This document shows positions 8,070 to 16,099 of a DNA stretch of 61,163 nucleotides, piece by piece. This DNA is from an uncultured Ruminococcus sp. Lineage in GTDB: Bacteria > Bacillota > Clostridia > Oscillospirales > Acutalibacteraceae. The stretch is from positions 1 to 61,163 of the forward strand of contig CAKSNZ010000009.1 of NCBI GenBank assembly GCA_934476515.1, in the 5' to 3' direction. The position numbers and the translations under genes are program-made. Positions within the stretch are counted from its first letter, which is position 1. Each line of letters begins with the position of its first letter. The notes below the pieces were generated by a model that worked only from the letters and a program-made list of their open reading frames with translations, had not been told where the DNA came from and made no database searches.

Positions 8070-10073
8070 TCACTCTTCACTTGGAGTATAGTCTTTGTTA
8101 TAGAAATATTTATTAAGAAGTGCTTTTGCAACATCTGTTGAATATTTTTTCATTGAACCATGTTCAACTACTACTGCAATTGCAACCTCAGGTTTTTCAT
8201 ATGGAGCATAGCACATAAATACCGTATGGTCTGTACCACTGTTTTCTGCAGTACCGGTTTTACCGGCAACAGTTACACCGTAATTACTGAACACATCATA
8301 TGCAGTTCCGTCACTTTCGTTACAAACACTCCACATACCTTTTTGTACTGCCTTTAAGTTTTCCTCATTTACCTTTAAGGTTGACTTAACTTCTACATTG
8401 CTTTCATTATTTTCTTTAATAGTCTTTTTTCTGTCATATGAAGTAATTTTCTTCATTAAGTGAGTTTGTAGTCTTGTACCGTCATTAGCAATTGTAGCAA
8501 CATAAGTTGCAAGTTGTGCCGGTGTAAATGCATTATCACTTTGACCGATAGCAGCTTGTACAGTATTACCGGCAGTCCAACTTTTGCTATCTCTACCGGC
8601 AAGAATACCTGTGCTTTCATTAATTTCCACACCTGTAGGGAGACCTAAACCAAATTTCTCTGCATAACTGTAAATAGTGTTTATACCTAATCTTCTACCT
8701 ACTTCTGCAAAGTAATAGTTACAAGAAACTGCAAGTGCTTTATTCAGTGAAGTATCACCATGATAACCCATACATTTAACAATATCGGTAGGGTAGTAGT
8801 CATAATCTTGGGTACAAGTTATTACAGAGTCCTTAGTAATTTTACCTTCCTCTAGACCTGCTAAGGCAACACAAGGTTTAAAAACAGAACCCGGTGCAAA
8901 TGCACCGTCAAATGTTCTGCTGTAAAGTGGAGTTGTTTCATCATTAGAAAGTGAAGTGTAGTAGTCATAATCACTATACTTTGAAATATCATAAGTAGGG
9001 AATGAGGCTGCTGCCAAAACTGAAAAGTCCTTTACATTTAGCATTACAACACCACCTGCTACACAGTCATTGGCAACTAAACTGTGACACTGATTAATAT
9101 TATATTCCAAAGACTCCAAAGCTACCTTTTGAAGACCACTGTCAATAGTTAACCAAACAGTATTACCGGGTTTTGCATTTTCAGTTTTTACAGTACCGAT
9201 AACATTTCCTTTAGAATTTTTTTCCACATAAGCCTTACCAAATTCACCACGAAGTTCACTTTCAAAGGCTTTTTCTATGCCAAACTTGCCAATAAGGTCA
9301 TTAAGTTCATAACCCTTATTTTCGTTATATTCTTCTTCATTTATTTTACCGACTGTACCTACAATATGAGGTGCTAAAGTACCGTTTTTATAAACTCTTT
9401 CAACCTCTGTATCAACTTCAACACCGGACATACTTTGGGTATTTTCTGACACAATCTGCATCATATCATTGGAAATATTTTCAGCTAAGACATAGTCGTT
9501 AGTAGTTGAGAAATTACTTTTTTCCATATTAAATCTAACTGAAATTGTATTTCTTTTTTCTTCTTCATTTTTAATATTTTTACAATCATATCTATCAGCT
9601 AACTTTTCCACAAAATCATCGGCTGAATCATCTTTATCAATATCCAAATAACCTAAAAATTCTTTACTTTTTAGGTATGACAAATTTTCCTTACTGTTAT
9701 CATCATTCTTAAAACTATAACTGTTATTTTTGTATGAAATAGGTAGGTTATCAATCCACTTTTCATTTCTTGTCTTTAACAAATTAAGCACCTTGATAAT
9801 AGTATCATTTAGCTTATTATCATCAATATAACCCTTTTTCAGTACCACATTGTAAACAGTTTTATTTGTTGCAAGTGGTTTACCGTCACTTGTCAGAATT
9901 TCTCCTCTTGTTCTATTAGAGGTCAATGAATATGTGGAATTGTTCTTTGCAATTTCTTTATACTTCTCACCATCTACAACTTGCCAAAAGAAAAGTCTTA
10001 CCATAAAACCGACAAAAATAACTATTGCAATTACAAGTACAAGGATACCTCTACGGTTCAATTTGTTTTCCAC
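8070..10073 (-). CDS. mrdA: Penicillin-binding protein 2 (elongasome transpeptidase)
   Basis: 667 residues from a GTG start (the GTG overlaps a TTTTCCACA-like sequence). One N-terminal membrane helix (residues 9-30) is followed by the PBP dimerisation domain. The transpeptidase domain carries SVFK (Ser396, Lys399), SCN (450-452) and KTG (605-607), so all three catalytic motifs are intact. A class B PBP2 cross-links peptidoglycan during side-wall elongation with MreBCD and RodA. It is the last gene of an mreB-mreC-mreD-PBP2 run on one strand, 41 bases after mreD, which supports elongation PBP2 rather than a division PBP. Confidence 0.93.
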   Translation of the reverse strand: MENKLNRRGILVLVIAIVIFVGFMVRLFFWQVVDGEKYKEIAKNNSTYSLTSNRTRGEILTSDGKPLATNKTVYNVVLKKGYIDDNKLNDTIIKVLNLLKTRNEKWIDNLPISYKNNSYSFKNDDNSKENLSYLKSKEFLGYLDIDKDDSADDFVEKLADRYDCKNIKNEEEKRNTISVRFNMEKSNFSTTNDYVLAENISNDMMQIVSENTQSMSGVEVDTEVERVYKNGTLAPHIVGTVGKINEEEYNENKGYELNDLIGKFGIEKAFESELRGEFGKAYVEKNSKGNVIGTVKTENAKPGNTVWLTIDSGLQKVALESLEYNINQCHSLVANDCVAGGVVMLNVKDFSVLAAASFPTYDISKYSDYDYYTSLSNDETTPLYSRTFDGAFAPGSVFKPCVALAGLEEGKITKDSVITCTQDYDYYPTDIVKCMGYHGDTSLNKALAVSCNYYFAEVGRRLGINTIYSYAEKFGLGLPTGVEINESTGILAGRDSKSWTAGNTVQAAIGQSDNAFTPAQLATYVATIANDGTRLQTHLMKKITSYDRKKTIKENNESNVEVKSTLKVNEENLKAVQKGMWSVCNESDGTAYDVFSNYGVTVAGKTGTAENSGTDHTVFMCYAPYEKPEVAIAVVVEHGSMKKYSTDVAKALLNKYFYNKDYTPSEE

Positions 10074-10114
10074 ATAATCACCTCCATTGTAAGGAAAATT
10101 TTTAATTTTAATTA

Positions 10115-10630
10115 TTATTTTACAACACCGAATTTATTATGAATCACCTTATTAATACCATAGAAAATCGGTGACACAATAAATGTATAAATCATAATAG
10201 GCACAATATGATTTACATAATAAGTAATATAATCACTATAACCTAAAACAATATAAGTAAACACAAAGTTCAAACTTATAAGAACAGGTACAGCAATAAC
10301 ACTCACTATCAAAAAGAAAACTAAAGATAAATTAAAAAAGTTTTCCACAATATAGCCTATAAAAAAGCAAAGTATTGCCAAACTAAAGGTATAAAATCCA
10401 AAGTGACTGGTTACACCAAAATCAATTAAACTACCACAAACTATGCCATAAACCATGGCAGTAATTTCTTTTTCAAAAAATCCTATTGATAAAGCAATAG
10501 GCAAGAGAAAAAGTGGTTTACCTTGCAATACTTCCGGAAAAAGGTTTGGTACACCTTCAAGTATGTAAAAAATTATAATCTCTATTACATAGGCAAAAAA
10601 CTTTAGAAAGGTATATTTTCTTTCACCCAT
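10115..10630 (-). CDS. mreD: Rod shape-determining protein MreD
   Basis: 171 residues with five or six hydrophobic membrane segments, typical for MreD. I place the start at ATG 10630 because it lies one base after the mreC stop and has AGGATT directly upstream. A start 27 bases further upstream would overlap mreC and lacks a ribosome binding site. MreD is an integral membrane member of the elongation complex that links MreC and RodA/PBP2. Sequence conservation is low in this family, so the call rests on size, topology and position. Confidence 0.85.
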   Translation of the reverse strand: MGERKYTFLKFFAYVIEIIIFYILEGVPNLFPEVLQGKPLFLLPIALSIGFFEKEITAMVYGIVCGSLIDFGVTSHFGFYTFSLAILCFFIGYIVENFFNLSLVFFLIVSVIAVPVLISLNFVFTYIVLGYSDYITYYVNHIVPIMIYTFIVSPIFYGINKVIHNKFGVVK

Positions 10631-10631
10631 A

Positions 10632-11471
10632 CTAATCCTCCTTAGCAGAAACTTCACCTTGTCCCTTAAAAGAAGTAATAACCACTACATCAGAAACGGT
10701 TTTTACATTTTCATAAGGTTCAACTACTGCATAAAGAGAAGTATCAAAGTCATTGTACTTAATTTCTTTTACTTTACCTATAGAAATATTCTTAGGATAT
10801 ACTCCACCAACACCTGTAGTAGAGATTTGGTCACCTACTTTTATTTTATTATTTTCTTCTAACTTTTTAAAGGTAACAAGACCTTTGTCACTATATTCAG
10901 GGTCACCTGAAATTAAGCCTTTATCCTTACTTTTCACATCAAAACCACCGGCAGAAAGGTCAGGTGAAAGTATAGTTGTAACTGTACTATGGTTTCTGCT
11001 AACACTATTTACATAACCGACCAATCCATTTTCAGAAACTACAGGGTCATTAACATTAATATTGTCACTTGTACCTCTGTCAATTGTGAAAGAATAGAAT
11101 TTACTTTGACTATCCCTTCTTATAACTGTTGAGGGTACAAAGTCATAACTGTCATCACTTTTCTTTAACCCATAGAATTTCCACAGTCTGGCATTTTCAA
11201 CCTTAGTGTCGCTATAATCGGCAAGTTGAGTTCTTAGCGTGGCAATTTCTTTCTTTAGTTCTTCATTTTCTGCCAATAATTCACTATAAGACTTTTTACC
11301 GTTATTTTCTGTTACGGTGGCAGAAACTCTCTGCATACCTGTAGTTATATATCCCACAGCTGAGGAAATAATATTTGTACCAAATGCAGTTGATGAAATA
11401 GTGCATAGTGCCAACACAACTACAGTTATTATTAAAATTTTAAAACTTTTTGTTCTGAAAATTTCTCTCAT
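10632..11471 (-). CDS. mreC: Rod shape-determining protein MreC
   Basis: 279 residues. It has an N-terminal membrane helix (about residues 10-28), a coiled coil (about 60-95, SELLAENEELKKEIATLRTQLADY) and a C-terminal beta-rich extracytoplasmic domain with the family segment DPVVSENGLVGYV and later KVGDQISTTGVGGVYPKNISIG. MreC bridges MreB filaments and PBP2 outside the membrane. It sits between mreB and mreD in the standard order; its stop nearly touches the mreD start, indicating translational coupling. Confidence 0.94.
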   Translation of the reverse strand: MREIFRTKSFKILIITVVVLALCTISSTAFGTNIISSAVGYITTGMQRVSATVTENNGKKSYSELLAENEELKKEIATLRTQLADYSDTKVENARLWKFYGLKKSDDSYDFVPSTVIRRDSQSKFYSFTIDRGTSDNINVNDPVVSENGLVGYVNSVSRNHSTVTTILSPDLSAGGFDVKSKDKGLISGDPEYSDKGLVTFKKLEENNKIKVGDQISTTGVGGVYPKNISIGKVKEIKYNDFDTSLYAVVEPYENVKTVSDVVVITSFKGQGEVSAKED

Positions 11472-11501
11472 ACTATACCTCAGTAACCCATACTTTTAAT
11501 T

Positions 11502-11523
11502 AAACCCCACCAAAGTGGGGTTT
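11502..11523 (-). terminator. Hairpin between mreB and mreC
   Basis: A perfect stem AAACCCCAC/GTGGGGTTT with a four-base loop lies 30 bases past mreC's start on the mreB side. Only a short U-run follows, so partial termination or mRNA stabilisation is more likely than full termination. It could set a higher MreB than MreC level. Confidence 0.6.
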
Positions 11524-11532
11524 ATAGGAAAA

Positions 11533-12540
11533 TTATCTTCTTCTATCTCTGTAAAAATCCTTAGGCATCACAGTTTCCAACCTTTTACCTGCACCGTCAG
11601 CTACACAATCAAGTGGTCTGTCTGCAATATGCACAGGCATACCTGTTTGTCTGCTGATTAATAAATCAAGACCTTTTAGCAATGCACCACCACCTGTTAA
11701 GGTAATACCTCTGTCAATAATATCGGCAGAAAGTTCCGGTGGTGTTTTCTCTAAAGTATCAATTACACCGTCAATAATTGTTGCAAGTGGTGAAGCTAAA
11801 GCGTTTCTAACTTCTTCTGCTGAGATGGTAACATCCTTAGGAAGTCCATCAACAGTATTTCTGCCTTTTATTGTCATTGTCTTTTCATTTTCATGAGGAT
11901 ATGCTGAACCAATATTAATTTTAACTTCTTCAGCAGTTCTTTCACCAATAGTCAGACCATACTTTTTCTTAACATAGGTCATAATTGAATCATCAAATTT
12001 ATCACCGGCAACTCTAACAGAATTGTGGGCAACAATATCACCTAGGGAAATAACTGCTACCTCTGATGTGCCACCACCAATATCAAGTACCATACTACCG
12101 GTAGGTTCACCAACAGGTAAACCTGCACCAATAGCAGCAGCCATAGGTTCTTCTATTAACTCAATATCTCTGCCACCGGCTTGACGGGCAGCATCCTCAA
12201 CTGCTCTTTTCTCTACTTGAGTAACACCACTTGGAATACAGATAACTATTCTTGGTCTTGAAAAGAAATTGCTATGAATAACTTTTCTAATAAAGTGTTT
12301 TAGCATAATTGCAGTTATTTCAAAATCGGCAATAACACCATCCTTTAATGGTCTAATTGCAGCAATAGAGCCTGGTGTTCTGCCAATCATTTCTTTTGCT
12401 TGAGCACCAACTGCCAGAACTTGATCCTCACGAACATCAACTGCTACAACAGAAGGTTCACGAAGAACAATTCCTTTGCCTTTCATATAAACAAGAGTAT
12501 TAGCAGTACCTAGGTCAATGCCAATGTCTTTAGTAAACAT
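11533..12540 (-). CDS. mreB: Rod shape-determining actin homologue MreB
   Basis: 335 residues, the normal MreB/Mbl length. The actin-fold phosphate 1 loop is [17 protein letters not shown], phosphate 2 is [15 protein letters not shown], and the adenosine motif is [17 protein letters not shown]. The segment [22 protein letters not shown] is typical. MreB forms membrane-associated filaments that guide side-wall synthesis. It heads the mreBCD-PBP2 unit with its own promoter about 85 bases upstream. MreB and Mbl paralogues cannot be told apart here, and I call it mreB from the cluster. Confidence 0.95.
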   Translation of the reverse strand: MFTKDIGIDLGTANTLVYMKGKGIVLREPSVVAVDVREDQVLAVGAQAKEMIGRTPGSIAAIRPLKDGVIADFEITAIMLKHFIRKVIHSNFFSRPRIVICIPSGVTQVEKRAVEDAARQAGGRDIELIEEPMAAAIGAGLPVGEPTGSMVLDIGGGTSEVAVISLGDIVAHNSVRVAGDKFDDSIMTYVKKKYGLTIGERTAEEVKINIGSAYPHENEKTMTIKGRNTVDGLPKDVTISAEEVRNALASPLATIIDGVIDTLEKTPPELSADIIDRGITLTGGGALLKGLDLLISRQTGMPVHIADRPLDCVADGAGKRLETVMPKDFYRDRRR

Positions 12541-12624
12541 ACAATCTACCTTCCAAAAATAATAATCTCAAAAATTCTGATGGTATAAAATAATCATCAT
12601 TTTTAATGCTTTTAATGCTTAAGT

Positions 12625-12653
12625 ATTATACATTAATAACACCTTGTTTTCAA
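12625..12653 (-). promoter_or_regulatory. mreB promoter
   Basis: Minus strand TTGAAA, 17 bases, TATAAT. The -35 lies in a small stem (CTTGTT/AACAAG) that could also be the tail of the dut transcript. Confidence 0.65.
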
Positions 12654-12690
12654 CAATAACAAGTCGAATATTAGTGTGACAAAACCGTAA

Positions 12691-13134
12691 TTATTTCTTA
12701 CCGGTTGAGCCGAAACCACCTTCACCTCTAACTGTATCTTCTAGGGAAGAAACTTCTTCCACGTTCATTAGAGAAACAGGTGCAATAACCATCTGAGCAA
12801 TTCTCTCATTAGGTTCAATTGTGTATGGTTTGTTAGAAACATTACAAAGACCGACACAAACTTCACCACGGTAGTCACTATCCACAACACCAACACCGTT
12901 TGACAGACAAATACCGTGTTTGATACCAAGTCCACTTCTTGCATAGATATTTGCCATAAAGTCTCCACTAGATAACTGAATTGCAATACCGGTAGGAATA
13001 GTTACAAGGTCACCGGGATTAATAACCACACTACTGTCAATACAAGCATAAAGGTCCATACCGGCTGAACCCTCAGTTGCTCTTTTAGGAATAATTGCAT
13101 TTTCTTTTAACTTTTTTATCTTAAGAACATTCAT
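12691..13134 (-). CDS. dut: dUTP diphosphatase
   Basis: 147 residues, a standard trimeric dUTPase. The five motifs are visible: AGMDLYA, ARSGLGIKHG, NGVGVVDSDYRGEV, RIAQMVI and the C-terminal GEGGFGSTG. It hydrolyses dUTP to dUMP and pyrophosphate, keeping uracil out of DNA and supplying thymidylate synthesis. The start has AAGGAG upstream. It is a single gene between the U32 peptidase and mreB; the gap before it is 225 bases, AT-rich, and holds two copies of CTTGCAAAA and a TGTGGAAAAC motif. Confidence 0.96.
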   Translation of the reverse strand: MNVLKIKKLKENAIIPKRATEGSAGMDLYACIDSSVVINPGDLVTIPTGIAIQLSSGDFMANIYARSGLGIKHGICLSNGVGVVDSDYRGEVCVGLCNVSNKPYTIEPNERIAQMVIAPVSLMNVEEVSSLEDTVRGEGGFGSTGKK

Positions 13135-13310
13135 TTTTCTACTCCTTCTTGCAAAATTACATTAAATCTTGCAAAAATAAAACTATGTTGAATTTTAAAT
13201 TTATTTATCAAAAAAATAATAATTTTACTTATATAAAATATTACAACTTTTTAATGCTTTTTAAGAAATATTACAAGGTTGTAAAGTTTCCCTCACATTG
13301 CAATGTTAAT

Positions 13311-13324
13311 AATGTGGAAAACTT
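13311..13324 (+). repeat. Dispersed motif AATGTGGAAAACTT, copy 1
   Basis: An exact 14-base copy of the dispersed motif, in the gap between dut and the U32 peptidase gene. The opposite-strand GTTTTCCACA at 13350-13359 overlaps the stop codon of the peptidase gene. Confidence 0.75.
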
Positions 13325-13359
13325 AAGTTATTATCATTTCTCAAAAATAGTTTTCCACA

Positions 13360-15414
13360 CTATTTTATGCCCCTGAAGTACATTCCACGCGTATATGTTG
13401 TGGTTTGACTTCGTTTTCCATTGTTTTCCCCGTAGTTTTCCACCTTTTCCACAGAGTTTTCCACATAGAACTTTTCCATTGTGAAAAATGTGAAAAACTT
13501 TTTATTAATCTCTGAGAGAATATTAAGTGGTACAGAATTTAATACTTCCACACAGTTTCCGTCACAATAAAGTGAAAATTCGTATTTTTTACGATCCTGC
13601 ATTTTTCCATGTTTTTTGCAAGTTCTACAGTCTTTTCTACCACTCTTTACAGGGCAGTTTCTTGTTAGCATCAGTGGAATATATCCATAACTTACTAATC
13701 CTCGCTTAATATTACCACCTAAAGCGTTGATTTGTTCGTCAGTAATTTCAATAGAAACCAAAATATCAGTTAAACCATATTCCTCTGCCCACAAAACAGA
13801 TGCAGTATTTGTGATATTTAGGAATTCTCCACCATGAACATTAAAGCCAAGTTCTTTACAGAAATAAACTGCACCTAAATTATTACACAAAGTATCATTG
13901 ATACCCTTTGCCTTAAACTCTTTTAGCTTTTCAATAATCTTATCTTCTCTGCCAAAAAGTCCTCTAGGTACAGAGATACCGATTTTATTGCATTTTTTCT
14001 TAACTTTTTCTAAATCTTCATCACTGATTGTAATAGGTACAAAGATTAGGTCATAATCATTACCGATTTTATCATCAATTTTTCTTACCTCTGCTCTTTT
14101 TTCAGTAATTCTTTGGTCAGCCGGTGTAAAGTCAATTTCAGGCATAGTAAAGTAATAATTATAATCAAAGTCCCTTTTACTATCCATAATACTTAGAACT
14201 TCTCTTCTGATTTTGTTTAGTGAAGAGATTGGTACAGTAATGCCCTCATCAATTTCAGTTTCAATATTACTGAAATAATATGGTGTACCACCTGTCTTAG
14301 ACAGCTGAGAAATTGCTTTTTCTTCACTTAAAGCAACTTTTAGAGCCTTTTCACCCTTAACATCATCACAAGTAGCAATAACTACATTTTTACCATCAGT
14401 TACTTCAAAGGTAGGACTTTCATTTTCTTTAAGTGTAAACTTTCCTTTTAAAGGTACTCTCTGCATTTCATCTTTATAAGAAGTTCTGATTTCTCTAAAC
14501 AACTTTTCTGTAGCAGAAACTACATCTTCCTTTTTTCTATAGCCAAACATATTATGACCTAAATGATTTGTATAGTAACCATCAGTAAAACCTGTACGAG
14601 AAAATACATTTTTTAAGTTTTCCATTGTAGAAGTAGATATAAAGCCTTTTTCTCTCTTTTCATAACAGGCCTTAACTGCTGATGCAACATATTCAGGGCG
14701 TTTCATTCTGCCCTCAATTTTAGCAGAAGTTACACCAATACTTTCCATATCATCAAGGTAATAAATAATAGAATTATCCTTTAAACTTAGTGCATGATCA
14801 CAACCGTCAACCTTAAAAGGTAATCTGCAAGTTTGAGCACAGTAACCTCTGTTACCACTTCTGCCACCAAGCATGGCAGAAAAATAACACTGACCACTGA
14901 CACACATACATAATGCACCATGAACAAATACTTCAAGTTCAATATCAACATTATCTGCAATATACTTAATTTCTTCTCTGGACATTTCTCTGCTAAGGAC
15001 AACTCTGGTAAAGCCCATTTCTTTCAGTAATTTTGCACCACTTAAAGTATGGACACTCATTTGAGTTGAACCATGCAAATGCAGATTTGGACAAGCTTTG
15101 TGTACCATATTTGCAAAGCCAATATCTTGCACAATAAGTGCATCAATGTTACATTCACAAGCTTTTTTCACACACTCTAAAGCATCTTCCAATTCTCTGT
15201 CAAAGATAAGTGTGTTCATAGTAACATAGACTTTAACATTTCTAATATGACAATATGAAGTTGTTTCTTTTAACTCTTCAAAAGAAAAGTTTTTTGCTTC
15301 TTTTCTTGCAGAAAAAACTTGTAAACCAAGATAAACTGCATCAGCTCCACTTCTTACGGCAGAAATAACTGACTCAAAGCTACCTGCAGGAGCTAAAATT
15401 TCAATTTTTTTCAT
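13360..15414 (-). CDS. Peptidase U32 family protein with an unusual C-terminal tail
   Basis: 684 residues. The N-terminal U32 domain is clear: KIEILAPAGSFESV, the signature EVFVHGALCMCVSGQC (about 170-185) and GGRSGNRGYCAQTCR. A second segment contains the family cysteines (CPVKSGRKDCRTCKKHG, then YCDGNC). U32 proteins include collagenase-like peptidases and the RNA-modifying RlhA/TrhP group; substrate cannot be assigned. The last 43 residues (KKFFTFFTMEKF onward) look unlike the family. They are encoded by tandem copies of a GTGGAAAAC motif, giving VENSVEKVENYGENNGKR. The gene follows zapA by 11 bases, a common clostridial pairing, and ends in TAG. Confidence 0.88.
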   Translation of the reverse strand: MKKIEILAPAGSFESVISAVRSGADAVYLGLQVFSARKEAKNFSFEELKETTSYCHIRNVKVYVTMNTLIFDRELEDALECVKKACECNIDALIVQDIGFANMVHKACPNLHLHGSTQMSVHTLSGAKLLKEMGFTRVVLSREMSREEIKYIADNVDIELEVFVHGALCMCVSGQCYFSAMLGGRSGNRGYCAQTCRLPFKVDGCDHALSLKDNSIIYYLDDMESIGVTSAKIEGRMKRPEYVASAVKACYEKREKGFISTSTMENLKNVFSRTGFTDGYYTNHLGHNMFGYRKKEDVVSATEKLFREIRTSYKDEMQRVPLKGKFTLKENESPTFEVTDGKNVVIATCDDVKGEKALKVALSEEKAISQLSKTGGTPYYFSNIETEIDEGITVPISSLNKIRREVLSIMDSKRDFDYNYYFTMPEIDFTPADQRITEKRAEVRKIDDKIGNDYDLIFVPITISDEDLEKVKKKCNKIGISVPRGLFGREDKIIEKLKEFKAKGINDTLCNNLGAVYFCKELGFNVHGGEFLNITNTASVLWAEEYGLTDILVSIEITDEQINALGGNIKRGLVSYGYIPLMLTRNCPVKSGRKDCRTCKKHGKMQDRKKYEFSLYCDGNCVEVLNSVPLNILSEINKKFFTFFTMEKFYVENSVEKVENYGENNGKRSQTTTYTRGMYFRGIK
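13413..13479 (-). repeat. Tandem GTGGAAAAC-like motif cluster inside the U32 peptidase gene
   Basis: Read on the coding (minus) strand, six variants of TGTGGAAAAC follow each other, five of them in tandem with 9- or 12-base spacing: GTGGAAAAC, GTGGAAAAG, GTGGAAAAC, GGGGAAAAC, TGGAAAAC. The core matches the dispersed intergenic motif and differs from the classical DnaA box complement TGTGGATAA at one position. Confidence 0.75.
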
Positions 15415-15425
15415 ATACTTTACTC

Positions 15426-15887
15426 TTATTTCTTAGTATTGTTAAAAAGACTTTGCTGAACTGCACCACCAAGAATCTTAGGTACAGACTTTTCAATTTT
15501 GCCTGTTGCAATAATTTTCTTTTCTGATGGCTTTTCAGTAACAACATCATCAGGATCAACATTAAGAATCTTATTGATTTTTATTTGCATTTCTTTCTTT
15601 TCTCTCTTAAGGCTGTCAATTTCCATATGTAGTCGAGTAATCTCACTAAGATACTGTTTCATCTGGTCCTTGTTTTCATCCAGTTTCTTCTTGATTTTGT
15701 ATTCTTCATCACAGTAATCAAGAGAAGCCAAAAGTGCTGCTGAGTCCTTATCCAGCTTAGGATTTGTGGAAATAATAGAACGAAGTCTGGTATCAAGTCT
15801 TTCCACAATATTCTTCATATATTCTTCACTTTCATCAGTGATAATAGTAAATCTTTTTCCCCCTACAAAAACTACCTGTCTTCCCAT
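15426..15887 (-). CDS. zapA: Cell division protein ZapA
   Basis: 153 residues from ATG 15887. ZapA proteins begin with a short strand like the MGRQVVFVGGKRFTI seen here, followed by DESEEYMKNIVERLDTRL and a long coiled coil (about residues 65-125). ZapA bundles FtsZ filaments at the division site. I prefer this ATG because AGAAAGG lies upstream and it matches the family's beginning; an in-frame TTG at 15950 would add 21 residues but lacks a ribosome binding site. The C-terminal 30 residues are not typical of ZapA. It is followed by the U32 peptidase gene, as in many clostridia. Confidence 0.85.
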   Translation of the reverse strand: MGRQVVFVGGKRFTIITDESEEYMKNIVERLDTRLRSIISTNPKLDKDSAALLASLDYCDEEYKIKKKLDENKDQMKQYLSEITRLHMEIDSLKREKKEMQIKINKILNVDPDDVVTEKPSEKKIIATGKIEKSVPKILGGAVQQSLFNNTKK

Positions 15888-16029
15888 AATGGACACTACC
15901 TTTCTTTTACGCATATCTTCTATAATATCATTATAATCTTTTTTCTTCAAAAGAAAAAGTAATGTATTAATATTGTAATCATTCTATCGGTTTTGTTACT
16001 TAATTTTCCCTATTTTAAATAGTATTATG

Positions 16030-16058
16030 TTGAAATATATAATAAACAAGAGTATAAT
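16030..16058 (+). promoter_or_regulatory. Promoter of the GH13 gene
   Basis: TTGAAA, 17 bases, TATAAT. Transcription would start near 16065, which rules out a translation start at 16064 and supports the ATG at 16100. Confidence 0.7.
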
Positions 16059-16099
16059 AATAGTTGGTTTCTGTACAAACAGAAATAGGAGGGGTAATA

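Noticed and set aside
13149..13376. 75-codon plus-strand frame in the dut-U32 gap
   Set aside because: Extremely Asn/Lys/Tyr-rich as expected from AT-rich noncoding DNA; no ribosome binding site.
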